Assembly: GCA_014058105.1 (NCBI GenBank)
Contig: JACGCM010002784.1
Coordinates: 1,798,001-1,862,000 of the forward strand
Direction: 5' to 3'
DNA from: Kingdonia uniflora
Taxonomy: Eukaryota; Streptophyta; Magnoliopsida; Ranunculales; Circaeasteraceae
DNA: 64,000 nucleotides
Under the pieces are notes generated by a model. It made no database searches and was not told where the DNA came from. It saw only the letters and a list, made by a program, of their open reading frames with translations. Numbering within the stretch: the first letter of the stretch is position 1; every line of letters starts with the position of its first letter. A program made the position numbers and the translations under genes. Below are positions 22,412 to 33,899 of the stretch, piece by piece.

Positions 22412-23932
22412 GTGACAGATTTGCGAACAACTATGCAAGCAGAAGCCAGCATGCATGACGCACTCATAGCACTTCAAGATCAGATAACAACAAATCCGAA
22501 ACCACGGATCGCTCTGCTTGTAAGCTCGAGGATATCGGTCCATGATCGCTTGGGAGTTCGAGGCAAGAATCTAACACTTCCTCAAATTCAGCAGGAACCA
22601 GTCTTACCATGAAGTCACATTAATCTATTGTTACCTGCTAAAGCAATAATAGATCTACAACAAGAATATGAACAAAACAGAGAAAAACCGTGAGTTTCGG
22701 TCTATGACCACATGGGAGAAGCAACAGGAAAGCATAATCCTGCGGAAGGACCAGCAACAAGATGAGCTGTCACATCTCGCCTACATCTCACTCCGGAATA
22801 GGTGAATAGGCGGATCAAGGAGCTGTTAGACGCTCAAATACACACTACAAAAAATAGTTATCCTAAACTGTAGAAGAGCCCCCTCGCACAAGAGTTGCTA
22901 GATGAGGAAGTGCCCGCCAGTTTTCATACTCCAAAAATCCATAAATACAAGGGGGGAGACCTTGTGGAACACGTCCAAAAATTCCAGGATTCTTTGGGAC
23001 TACATTCGACATCTAACCACATCTTGTGCCGCCTTTTTCCAACCAGTTTGAAAGGAGAACCTCTACGATGGTTCCACACACTCAATGAAAGATCTATCTT
23101 CACTTTCGAACAACTTCGCGAACTGTTTGTCAAAAACTATTCGCACAATAAAGATAAGGAGGAGAGTCTTTACTCTTTGTTCAACCTCAAGCATGCACCA
23201 GGTGAAAAATTGGAAACGTTTACCAGGAAATTTTTTGGGCTAGCTCGTAAAATTGACAACCTCGACAAGAAAATTACAATCTCCGCTTTCACCAGCGCTT
23301 TACTCGCGGATGGACTAGTTAAGGAACACCTGGCTCTCAACAAACCACTGACGTTGGAGGACATGATTGAAAAGGTCAACAACTTCATCGACCTTGAACG
23401 GCTGAAGACTGAGAAGCCAAGACCTCAACGCACTACCCTACCAACAAAAGGCCATCCCGACGAACGATCCGATAACAGCAATAAAGACTATGGGGGTGAT
23501 AAGAAGCGGTTCAAATCCAATGACAATCAAGGACGCCAAGGGCGGAGGAAGCCAATTCCGTGTATACCACAGTTAACAACTACTCTTGCAGACTTGTACC
23601 CGCTGATACAAAAAGATGAATGCTTCAGAATTGCCAATACTCTTGCACCCATACCAGGAAAGTCTTACTGCATTCACCACCAGATACAACATCATGACAC
23701 AGAGCAGCGTTTTGGACTGATATATTTTCTCCAGACTATATTTGTACAAGGACGATTACTGGAGTACATTGTTGACATCGAAAGATACAAGGATGGCAGC
23801 TACAAAAGTGACGCCAAGATCGTCCAAGTTGACGAAATAAATGAAGAAAGAATTTGTATTTCATTGAGACTCAGACAATCAGTAATTCCAACAGGTCCAA
23901 GCGTAGGCGCATCAGACAATGTCATAATCTGA
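22412..23932 (+). pseudogene. gag polyprotein of element A
   Basis: One frame from ATG 22412 to stop 23932 has several in-frame stops between about 22610 and 22875 and is then open for 345 codons. The open part holds the retrotransposon gag core (LKGEPLRWFHTL, FTFEQLRELFVKNYS, LYSLFNLKHAPGEKLETFTR). A basic region follows, then a Cys/His-poor copy of the nucleocapsid segment (YCIHHQIQHHDTEQRF then QGRLLEYI). The matching Tat segment normally reads YC..H...GH.TE.C. The second Cys is lost, so RNA binding by this knuckle should be impaired. Gag would form the particle shell. Confidence 0.85.
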
Positions 23933-23937
23933 TAATG

Positions 23938-24423
23938 AGAGACAAACCAGCCCGTTTGTTACCAGAATCCAGCAATCGCCGAGCTGGGATTTCTTTTGAA
24001 GACTGTGACGTTCGTCACGTCAACTTTCCACACCACGATGCTCTCATCATCATGTTAAAAATGAGGAACATAGTTCTACATACGATGATGATCGATACCG
24101 GCAGTAGCATCGAACTAATTTTTCAGAGCACAATCGACCAAATGGGTTTAGCAAACAAGGTTGAACCAAGTGATATCTATGTCTTTAGATTCAACGGCTC
24201 TATGGAAGAGCGCGTGGGGAAAATCACACTTCCCATCACAGCCGGGCCAGTCACACTTGACGTAGTCTTCTACTTCGTCAAAGCCAAATCCCGTTACTTA
24301 AGCATCATGGGGAGACCATGGTTACATGACATGAAAGCTATCCCCTCCACATATCATCAGGCATTACTATTCGATTGGAAAGGAGGGATCTATGAAATCA
24401 AGGGAAGCCATAAATTAGCCTGA
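23938..24423 (+). pseudogene. Aspartic protease of element A
   Basis: The frame continues to a stop at 24423. It contains the active-site box MIDTGSSIELIF (Asp-Thr-Gly at 24094-24102) and the flap region, followed by RYLSIMGRPWLHDMKAIPST, the segment typical of Tat-type proteases. The active site looks intact. It overlaps the end of the gag frame by about 80 bp in another frame, so a frameshift or a mutation separates it from gag. It would cleave the Gag-Pol precursor. Confidence 0.85.
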
Positions 24424-24479
24424 GCCTGTGATAATACTATTGAAACTAAACTAGCTGTAACAACTGCATAACAATTACA

Positions 24480-25359
24480 ACAGTCAATTCCAGCAGAACC
24501 CCCGTTGCCAGATGTCAAACCAATAGACTACATAAAGATCAGTGACACTCACAGAGGAACTCACATTGGAACTCTCTTAAGCACGGAGAAGCGCTCGAGT
24601 ATCATATAATTCCTCACAGAGAACAACGACGTCTTTACATGGATATTTCATGAAATGCTTGGGATCGATCCAGCTATAGCATGCCACAAGTTAGGGTTGA
24701 AGGATAACGCAGAACCGGTCAAACAAAAGCAACAAACTCTAACACAAAAACTACGAGATGAAGTGAATAAAGAGATTGACAAATTGACCGAGGTCGGTTT
24801 TATTCGCAAAGCTATTTACCCAGACTGGATCTCAAACATTGTCGCAGTACCTAAAAAGAATGGCAAAATTAGAATCTGTGTTGATTTCACGGATCTCAAC
24901 AAACACACTCTGAAGAATAGTTTTCCACTTCTAATTATCAATCACCTACTCGACTCTACAGCAGGGCATGAACTCCTCTCAATGATGGACGCTGTATCAG
25001 GATATAATAAGATACTACTTCTTCCTGAAGATCAGGACAAGACTGCGTTTATTACTAAACAAGGTCTATATTGCTATAGAGTCATGCCTTTCGGCCTGAA
25101 AAATGTCGGTGCCACCTATCAGAGATTGATGACACATATGTTCAATGACCATCTCGGTAAAATAATGGAGGTCTACATTGATGATATGATCTGCAAAAGT
25201 CTCACGAAAGAGGACCATCTTACAGATTTGAGAGTAACTTTCGAAATCTTGCGATCCTACAAGATGCGTTTAAATCCTAAGAAATGCCAGTTTGGAGTAC
25301 AATTCGGGAAGTTTTTAGGCCACCTAATAGCAGAAGAGGCATTAAAGCTCATTTCTTAA
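24480..25359 (+). pseudogene. Reverse transcriptase of element A, RNase H missing
   Basis: A stop near 24607 separates the linker from an open frame at 24655-25359. That frame reads VGFIRKAIYPDWISNIVAVP, then RICVDFTDLNKHT and the catalytic YIDDM (about 25174-25188), and ends at LNPKKCQFGVQFGKFLGHL. The sequence then jumps within a few codons to KDAFAYLAGVF, which corresponds to the end of the archaeal-type RNase H (HADALAYLA) in related elements. Both RNase H domains are therefore absent, roughly 1.1 kb compared with element B. The polymerase domain itself is nearly undamaged. Confidence 0.85.
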
Positions 25360-26688
25360 AGATGCATTCGCTTACCTTGCTGGTGTCTTCGGATCAGAAG
25401 CTCGTTACTTAAAGATCGATGTCATTTCTAACCCCAGTATCAATACCATCGAAGCCAACGCTATTAATACTGGGGGCAACGAAGAGATCGAAGATGATTG
25501 GAGAAAACCTTTTATTACTTACATCAGACCTCACAATAAATTCGACGGGCCACTTCCTGAGGATCCTACGGAGCAGCGGAGATTAATTGACAATGCCCGA
25601 AGATACATTGTTCAGGACAATCTCCTATACAAAATTTTGGTCACTGGTCCCTACCTCCTTTGTCTGTCTGATAAAGAAGCACAATAATTCTTGTACAATC
25701 TACACGAAGGCATGTACGGATCCCATGCAGCAGGACGATCTCTTGCAAACAGAGCTTTAACTCAAGGAATGTTTTGGCCTAAGATGAAGGTGCAGGCAAT
25801 CGAATATGCCCGTAAGTGTGACGCTTGTCAACGGCACAGACCTAAAATTCGAGCTCCAGCCCTTGAACTACACTCAAGCTAAGTCACTTGGCCATTCAGA
25901 CGATGGGCTCTTGACCTTGTAGGAAAGTTTCCCACAACACCAGGAAAACGTAAACATTTATTGGTCGTTACGGATTACTTTACTAAATGGGTAGAAGTAG
26001 TTCCGTTGTGCCGAACCCGAGAAGACGAAGTCATCAGATTTATCTGGGAGAATATTATTATCCGATTTGGCAGACCACATCTCATCCGAATTGATAACGG
26101 ACCACAGTTCGTTGGCTCCAAGATCGTCGCATTCCTCAATGAGCATAACATCATTCATTCCTCATCCAACCCTTATTACCCATAAGAAAACGGACAGGCT
26201 GAGATTACTAATCGAACTATTGTGGATGACATCAAGACGCGTTTAGACGACAAGAAGGGGAACTGGGTAAATGAGTTACCACACGTACTTTGGGCCTACC
26301 GAACAACTCCTAGAACCGCAAAAGGCTGTACTCGGTTCTTATTGGCTTACGGGACTGAAGTCATCATTCCCACTCAGTATCATCACCCGATACATGATTA
26401 CAAGATGACAGATGAAGAAAACGAATTTTAGATTGCATGCAATCTGAATTTGATTGAAGAAACACGTGATAGAGCTCTTGTTAATCTGAGAAGATATCAT
26501 CTCGCTTTATCCCGGTCATATAACAAGCATGTCAAACACAGAGAATTCAAAATGAAAGACCTCGTTCTTGGAGAAATCCTACCACATCACAAGACACCTA
26601 GTGTTGGGAAGCTGGCAGAGAATTGGGAAGGTCCTTTTATCGTAACGGGAATGAGTGGTTTAGGATCCTACGATCTCAGTAACGTATG
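25360..26688 (+). pseudogene. Integrase of element A
   Basis: The zinc finger is present as LHEGMYGSH ... CDACQRH (His, His, Cys, Cys at about 25700-25840). The catalytic core follows with RRWALDLVG (Asp), IRIDNGPQFVG (Asp) and ENGQAE (Glu), the last just after an in-frame TAA at 26183. Next come VLWAYRTTPRTAKG, DRALVNLRRYH and the C-terminal GPFIV..MSGLGSYDL. In-frame stops lie near 25686, 25880, 26183 and 26430. No chromodomain is visible. The enzyme would insert the cDNA. Confidence 0.85.
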
Positions 26689-26841
26689 ATGGAGTTCCTG
26701 TACCTAATCCATGAAATACTCGCCGATTAAAGTTGTATCAAAGATAAATATGCTGTATCATCCGATATTATGCAATAAAGTACTTTTCAACATCATTTTG
26801 CAAGTCAACTCAATTTAAGCATTTCTGCTATTGCGGAGTAT

Positions 26842-27815
26842 GACATACATCATAGCTGTTCAAATAAATTTGCTCTTCGAAGGTCGCTTGTTGAGATAAT
26901 TAATTTGATCTGACAGAGATGCGCCATACAACTATTCAATATTCAAAGATGTCTCAGTACGGTCGCTTATTGATACGCTCAATTCGACCTGTGACTGAGA
27001 CCTACATCATAGTTGGTCAAATAAATTTGCTCTCCTAAGGTTGCTTATTGAGATAATCAATTTGATCTGACAGAGATGCGCCATGCAGCTATTCAATATT
27101 CAAAGATGTCTCAGTACGGTCGCTTATTGATACGCTCAATTCGACCAGTGACTGAGACCTACATCATAGCTGTCCAAATAAATTCGCTCTCCGAAGGTCG
27201 CTTGTTGAGATAATCAATTCGATCTGACAAAGATGCACCATACATCTATTCAATATTCAAAGATGTTTCAGTATGGTCGCATATTGATACGCTCAATTCG
27301 ACCTGTGACTGAGACCTACATCATAGCTGTCCAAATAAATTCGCTCTTCGAAGGTCACTTGTTGAGATAATCAATTCGATCTGACAGAGATGCGTCATAC
27401 AACTATTCAATATTCAAAGATGTCTCAGTACGGTCGCTTATTGATACACTCAATTCGACCTGTGACTGAGACCTACATCATAGCTATCCAAATAAATTCG
27501 CTCTCCGAAGGTCGCTTGTTGAGATAATCAATTCGATCTGGCAAAGATGAGCTTTATAGCTATTCAATATTCAAAGATGTCTCAGTACGGTCGCTTATGG
27601 ATACGCTCAATTCGACCTGCGACTGAGACCTACATCATAGTTGTTCAAATAAATTCGTTCTCCTAAGGTAGCTTATTGAGATAATCAATTCGATCTAGAA
27701 GAGATACGCCATACAGCTATTTCAATATTCAAAGATGCCCCGGTACGGTCGCTTATTGGTACGCTCAATTCGACCTGTGACTGAGACCTACATCATAGTT
27801 GTTCAAATAAATTTG
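26842..27815. repeat. Tandem array, about 157 bp unit, six copies
   Basis: The anchor ACATCATAG(C/T)TG.(C/T)CAAATAAATT recurs near 26846, 27003, 27161, 27316, 27473, 27630 and 27787, a period of about 157 bp. Each unit also carries GGTCGCTTGTTGAGATAAT-like and TCAGTACGGTCGCTTATTGA-like words. It sits between integrase and the antisense genes. Plant Tat-type elements are known for variable tandem repeats in this position. Confidence 0.9.
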
Positions 27816-27983
27816 ACCTTACAACACCGTTACAATCATTTCTCTACATTGTCATTTATCGATTCAACCATTACGACCTTTCAAAGAGATAACAGAACAA
27901 AAACACTTTTTACTAAACTTTTGACATTTTTCTACAGCAAAGACATATTTACACTTTGTCTCATTACAATATAAACAATGAAA

Positions 27984-30430
27984 CTACTGTTCGCGCTTTG
28001 GGCGTACAACATTTAAACTTTCCCCAGGCCCAGATGAAAGTAAGACAGGGAAAGGAATAGCCGCATCAACTATAGTAGAAGGTGCATTCAACAATTTCAT
28101 AATTCTCGGCATCAAATTATCTATATAAGATAACTGCGCTAGCTGTAAATCATATTCCATAACGTATTCAGTTGAAGCAGCCATGATTGACTCACGCTCT
28201 GCTCGAAATTTCTCTATATCAATTTGCAACATAGCCATAACGCGCAACGTAACATTATCTGTAGTCAACAACGTAGCCTCACAAAATTCAGCCTTCACCT
28301 TGTTTAGTTTGTCTTCAAGATCTTTACATCGAGCTTCCAGAGATTTTTTCTCCTGTAGCAATGAGCCTATATATTGTTTCGTTATCTGCACACTGCGCTC
28401 TATCTCTTGCTTTAGACATTGCAACTTCTTATCTACCTCCCTCGAATAATTGATCTCGGCTTCAGCTGCGTCCACCATCCTCTGCAACTCTTTATACTTC
28501 ACATAGAGTTCATCGAAAACTTCATTACCTTGCATACACTCCAGTATCAAAGCTTGTTTTTCTCGGTCAAGATCGGGGATACGTGTGTTACACTTATTGA
28601 TGGTTTCATTCAACTTTTGATATCTTGGAACATGCTTCCTCGTGAGTTTTGGTACAGTCACTTTTCTTCTGGCATGAGTCTCGGGCCTCGCGCAAATCCC
28701 AGTATAGTTTTTTCAGACGCTCTCGCATATGATGGATTTTAGCATCTTGTTTCTTTAAGAGATCAGTATTATTTGTTACCACTGACTGATGGGACAACAA
28801 ATCGTTCTTCTGCTTTTCAACTATACTCAACAGATCCAGAACTTGCTGATTCACAGACATGGTCTCTAACTTTTTCTTATTCAGAGATTCTTTCCACAGT
28901 TCGGCTACATTATTAGTAGTCAATATCTCTGCATCCTTACATGACAACTCTACAGTCACCGCATTTAGCCGACTCTGCAGTTCAAACATATCAGATTCCA
29001 GCTTCGAATTAGAAAAATTCGTATTTTTAGCTACAAACAAACATTGCTGCAACTTTGCAGACAGTTCCTTATTTGATGCGGATAAGGCAGTCAGTTCGTC
29101 CTGTTCATTGTCTTCAGCCTAGAAGAACATATTACAAACGACAATACATATATCAACAGATATTCATTCGAACAAGACATATCATTAAACAATACTTATT
29201 ACAACATAAAAAAGGAACGTGCTATGTATTTGTCGATACAACATCAAGCAAAGATACACGAATCAACTACATTATGTAGAGCACAATCATATGCCACAAT
29301 TTAGTTGGTTTATGATTGAACCCTACTACTACTCGCATCTACTTGCAAATGTTCATTGAAAATTATGGCCTTTTGCGGACGGGTTTTTTGTCGCGTGTGA
29401 GGTAACAAATCTTTGACCTCCTCATCCTCAAACTCTTCAGCTCACGTTTTTTGAGGTTGAAGCTCCTCCACCCTCATTCCCCCTTGTAAACCACATATTT
29501 TCAACCTTATCATTCTCTACTTCCACATCTTTACCACAACTCGAGATATAACGTCTAAATTCATTCTCTACTCTCTCGAGGTCGCCCCCATAAAACATGA
29601 TCACATCGGCTATTGACGTTCGTAATCCATGTTGATAGCACATTTTGCCCGCTTTGAAGTAATTTTCTTCTTCAAACACGATTGGGAAACTTGTAGACGT
29701 TTCTGCGTATCATGTAAACGCGTTTCTAACAATGTCACTCTCTTCTCTGAACTATGCAACAACTTGTTATACTCTACCTTTTCCCTCTCCAGACATGCAT
29801 TATGATCGTTGCATCGCTTCAGTTCATCACAAGCTTACCTCAGATCGATTTCTAATTGTGCCTGGATTTTTCTATCTTCCTTTTTTATGTTGAAGAAAAG
29901 GATCCTCATTGCTCTTTGCCCCTACAAAAGTCAAGCTCATCAGGCAATGGACCTACACCACCCCATATGATGGATACTCCAGCTCGAGCTGAGCATTTTT
30001 GTGCCTCTATACTATGGCAATTACGCACTTCTTGCGCTAAGAATTTCACCCGAGCTGGGTCCTGCACTATGTCTCTCTCAGTTAACAGTTCTAAATAAGC
30101 CTCCTTCAATCCCCGCTTACTACCAACTTCGGCCTCGAAATAGAGCATCAAAGACAATAATGACCTTTGACACTCTAACTTATTACCCTCATCTACGAGC
30201 CGCTTATCCTTAAGGGATTTTTGGAGTAAAGCGAACCTATCACCATCTTTTCGCAAAACCTCATCCCTCTCAATTTTAATCTTTCCATATCTGCATTGAA
30301 GCTCGAATAACTCCTTAAAAGTGTTATCAAAATTTGACTTATGAAGACGTCTCTCATATTCCTCGGCAAAAACAGTTTTATCACCAGTACAAAGATCAAA
30401 ATTCGACCAAGTCTCAAAACTATGATACAA
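27984..30430 (-). pseudogene. Second antisense gene of element A: long coiled-coil protein
   Basis: Minus-strand frames at 30430-29906, about 29830-29440, 29117-28606 and 28661-27984 together encode a Lys/Glu/Leu-rich protein. They read, for example, CRYGKIKIERDEVLRKDGD, KLESDMFELQSRLNAVTVEL and LKKQDAKIHHMRERLKKLYW, then QEIERSVQITKQYIGSLLQE. Heptad-like spacing and few Pro or Gly point to coiled coils. A ...TTCTAG acceptor precedes the frame at 29117. The last two parts overlap in different frames, so one frameshift is present. I recognise no enzyme domain. It starts nine bases after the stop of the first antisense gene, so it might be a second gene or a spliced extension of the first. Element B has no clear counterpart. 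Confidence 0.5.
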
Positions 30431-30438
30431 CTACAGAA

Positions 30439-32863
30439 TCAAGATTTAGCTCCTGCTACCTCCTCGGTCTTATCATAAACCACTGGAGGAGCCGGGGTCT
30501 GCTTAGCCACTGGAGATGCATCATCCCCTGGGAAGATGATCTCGCTATACTTCCCTGCAAGAGCAAGATTGACATTCTCTCTGCTCAAACTCCTGAAGTA
30601 GAAAGCTAAAATCAGCTTATTTCGAGAAGCCACCGCAATGTTAACAACCTTCTTTGCCTCATCTTCAACCTCTTGCTTTGTAGCGGCAACTTCCTTCTCG
30701 AACTGATCTATTTACAGAGCCTTCTCCTTCTCGAACTACTCCCTCTGCAGAACCTTCTCCTTCTCGAACTGCTCTCGCAGAGTGGCTTTCTCTGCATCAT
30801 GTTGACGAACAAGTTCGTCACGATCTGCAGCAGCTAACTTCAACACCTCCGTGGCAGACTTCCAAGCAATAGAAAGCTGCACCACAAATACAGCAAAACA
30901 GTATTACAAGATCGGATCATTACTAAAAAAAATGTGAATCAGATAACATCTTGCATACCTGTGAGATACTGGATCGAATCTAAGTATCTAGGCGGATGGG
31001 ATCACGCTTAGCCAAATCCAACGCCTCCTGCTCCACGGCTTCGAGGTTGACCCCCTTTGAAGAAGCTCGGATATCTTTACCAGATTCTTTTTTCTGCTTC
31101 TTCAGAGGAGGAGCCATATTTACATCAGCATCCACCCCCTCAGTCCCCATCGGTAGTATCTGCACAGGAGCTACTTGTTCAGAAGGCAGCACCATCTTTT
31201 ATGTTCTAGGTCACCGAACTAAGGAGCTCGAAGTACCCACAACACAGGCAAGAATCTCCATAACATCAGCATAAGCAGAGCCTGAAGTAGCCATAACTCG
31301 ATTTTGATGAGCTCACTGCACTTTTTCAACTACAGAGTTCAGCCTCTTCTCTCTACGAATACCTAGTTCTTCAAGAACCTTATTCAGTTCATTTCCTTCT
31401 CGGCTAACGACGTCGAACAAACTCGACGTATTAGCAACAACTTTTGGATTAGGCTCTGCCAAAACAACAACAAACTATGTTAGCAGCTCACAATAAGTTC
31501 AAAGATAAACTACAGGCAGAAGGAAGACACTTACTCTCGTTAAAATTCTTATATATCAGCTCGAGCACCGGTTCCCCAGGCATTTGCATAAAATTACACC
31601 TCACCATCACAAGATGGTCGCACCAGGGTTTTTCAGAAGATTCAAAATTAAAGAATTTTGGCCTCGCCGAATCACTAAACAAATATCCGCTCTTTCGATC
31701 TTTTACATATTTAAACTTATAGTATTTCAAGACATCGTCCGCAACGAACTGTCTCGCAATACTGCCATCTCTCCACTTCTGATTAAGGGCTTCACAAACC
31801 CTCAACATCTTAAAGACATTACCATTTAATTGACCAGGGCAACTCTTTAAAGCATTCATTACCCCCTTTTGGAAAAAGATTAGGGGAATACTCAACCCAT
31901 ATACGACCTGGTTCAAATAGCAGAGGAATCATTCCTCTACGACCTCTGCACCAGTTCCATTATAATAAGCGATATCTATTTCATTTCCTATATCCATACT
32001 TCTCTTCCACTGATCCAGAGAAGGCACCTGATAATACTCTATATTACCACCCGGTCTCGCCAGAGTTCTAAACCACAACCCTGCATTCATCACATAATGC
32101 CCCTATTCTCCGTCTAAACTCTTTATATACTGTAAAAATTTCTTCGCTACGTCTACATTCTCGGGATACTTAATAATTGCCCAGTTTCATTCCCCGCATG
32201 CAATCCCGCATCCCTCCTAAAAGAAACAGCTGGATTATCAACAGTTATAGTACCAATTACCGCTGAATCATCCATTGTCCTATCAGATGATGATGATTCC
32301 TCACTACTGATAGATATAACAAATTTACTACTAGGTTTCGGGTTTTTTGAGAGTATCTACCATAAATACAGGAAAAATCTATTCAGAGTTTTTTAATCAA
32401 ACAGGCCTCCTCCCTCAGTTGTACCTATCACGTTATTAATCTACCCAGAAGTTTCAAACATGCAAACTACCAGTTCCAAGAAACTAATACAACATCAGAA
32501 AAGATGGAAGTAAAGATACTAACCTGTACTAGAAGAGCAGCAGTCGTCGACTCCGGTCACCGCTCGTACCTCAGACGACAAAACTTTGTAATTTTTAGTA
32601 AGATCACATAACACTGGAGGATTGCGCTCAAAATTTAAAGATTTTCTCTCTCTAGAAATGTTTCTTCCTTTCTCTGCAACTGATTGTGGTTTAAGAGAAG
32701 ACAGAAGAAAAGCTTTTGTATTATCCCTCAGTTTGTGAAATGACAGCTCCTTGGGACACGTGTCCACATCATCTTTCCTAACAGAAACGTCTTTTCGTTT
32801 GCCCTCATAATGATTTTTGGAGTAACGTGTTATGCTATCACGTCTGTCTCTCTCGTCTGCCAT
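30439..32863 (-). pseudogene. Antisense spliced gene of element A (Tat-type aORF)
   Basis: Exon 1 starts at ATG 32863 (MADERDRRDSITRYSK) and ends CAG|GTTAGT at 32524. Exon 2 begins near 32356 with an acidic Ser run (SISSEESSSSD). It continues, with stops, through PLIFFQKGVMNALKSCPGQL, VADDVLKYYKFKYVKDRKSG and FESSEKPWCDHLV to a GA|GTAAGT donor at 31535. Exon 3 is 31455-30959, ending CAG|GTATGC. Exon 4 is 30876-30439 with a repeated REQFEKEK coiled coil and the ending EEVAGAKS. Introns 2 and 3 are only 79 and 82 nt. The element B gene at 59129-61261 matches in motif order and intron places. Extra antisense ORFs are known in Tat-lineage elements, but their role is not established. In-frame stops make this copy a pseudogene. 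Confidence 0.7.
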
Positions 32864-32955
32864 TATTAAGGACTCACTGCCCAAGAAGATTTATACAGAT
32901 CTTACAGCACGATTACTTACAGCAACAACCTTCTACGGCTGCACGATCCTGCTAC

Positions 32956-32965
32956 AATTTTTATA
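32956..32965 (-). promoter_or_regulatory. TATA box ahead of the antisense gene
   Basis: TATAAAAATT on the minus strand lies 93 nt upstream of ATG 32863. It falls between the antisense gene and the 3' LTR region, so the antisense gene may have its own promoter rather than borrowing the LTR promoter. Confidence 0.4.
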
Positions 32966-32996
32966 GCATGGTTCCAGTTCAAAAACCTAAGAACAG

Positions 32997-33890
32997 CTTG
33001 GGAAGGTCGAAGCATCCAATAAAAATCGCACTACAGAAAGTACTCAGAAAACTCGTGTCTATTGCTTTTAGTTCCCTACCAAAGTTTTACATTTCAAAGG
33101 TGTAAAGCATTTCTTTCGGTCTCTACAAAAATAAGTAAAAAGTATCTTCTGTAGCGTGAAGTCACAAGATGTTTTGATATCTCTGAACTGTGATGAAGGT
33201 ACGATCTCCAACAGTGTTCGTATTTATCTGAGTACTTTTTGTAGTACAATGTTTATTAGATGCTTCGACCTTCTCGAACTGTAGATGCGGAAGTCTGTAT
33301 TGTGAACTGCTTGCTTTCAGCCCTTGGTTAGTTACCCATGTGTTAACTTCGACCTATATGAGCTCGAATATCGGACTCAGTATGAGGATTAGAAATAAGT
33401 CCTCACAACAGGTCGTATGCATGCGAACATCATAAGAGGTCGTATCTTCCTAACGGTCTGAAGTTACAGTTAAAGAATATATCCATTACAGATCAACAAA
33501 TATCAAGACGTTACAGAGGACCATTATAAAGACTCATCAAAACCTGATATTGTAACGTTCCTCATCAATATAACCAACAGTCGTATTATAAAACCTATAA
33601 AAGGAGACCTGGAGATCAGGATCTAGGATGGCTATTATCACCTACAGAACTCTGAGAGAAGATCATCCTTACCTAAACTTGGATATTCTGCCTCTTTTTC
33701 TCTTTGTAATAGCTAGCATCTAAATAAATACCATACTTTCAGAAATCCTGAGGAGAGGTCGTGGTTTTTTACCCATTTAAGGGTTTTCCACGCTAAAACT
33801 CGTGTCTATTGCTTTTAGTTCCCAACCAAAGTTCTACATTTTAAAGGTGTAAAACATTGTTTTTGGTCTCTAGGAAAATAGGCTATTACA
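32997..33890 (+). repeat. 3' LTR of element A, rearranged with an inverted third
   Basis: Three blocks are seen when compared with the 5' LTR. 32997-33135 is a direct but deleted copy (5' LTR 21653-21704 joined to about 22191-22276). 33136-33407 is the reverse complement of 5' LTR 21522 to about 21792. 33408-33890 is a direct copy of about 21802-22283, with the TATA box near 33596. The LTR tip is TATTACA followed by the target duplication GATAG. No polypurine tract remains at the front. Confidence 0.85.
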
Positions 33891-33899
33891 GATAGTATT

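Larger units (their letters stand above)
21522..33890 (+). mobile_element. Ty3/gypsy element A, Tat-type, with perfect TSD
   Basis: GATAG lies at 21517-21521 directly before the 5' LTR (TGTGAGG...) and again at 33891-33895 directly after the 3' LTR (...CTATTACA), a perfect 5 bp target duplication. Inside are a PBS, gag, protease, RT, integrase, a tandem-repeat block and antisense genes. The TTTGGCACCGTCTGTGGGAA-type PBS, the protease-linker motif GRPWLHDMKAIPSTYHQ and antisense ORFs next to the 3' LTR fit the Tat branch. The RNase H part of pol has been deleted, and most ORFs contain stops, so it is non-autonomous. It inserted into Harbinger element F. Confidence 0.9.

Noticed and set aside
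26842..27815. CRISPR array
   Set aside because: The unit is a contiguous 157 bp tandem repeat without unique spacers, in a plant retrotransposon.
28183..29122. Plus-strand frames within 28183-29122
   Set aside because: They are shadows of the minus-strand coiled-coil frames and contain no motif.
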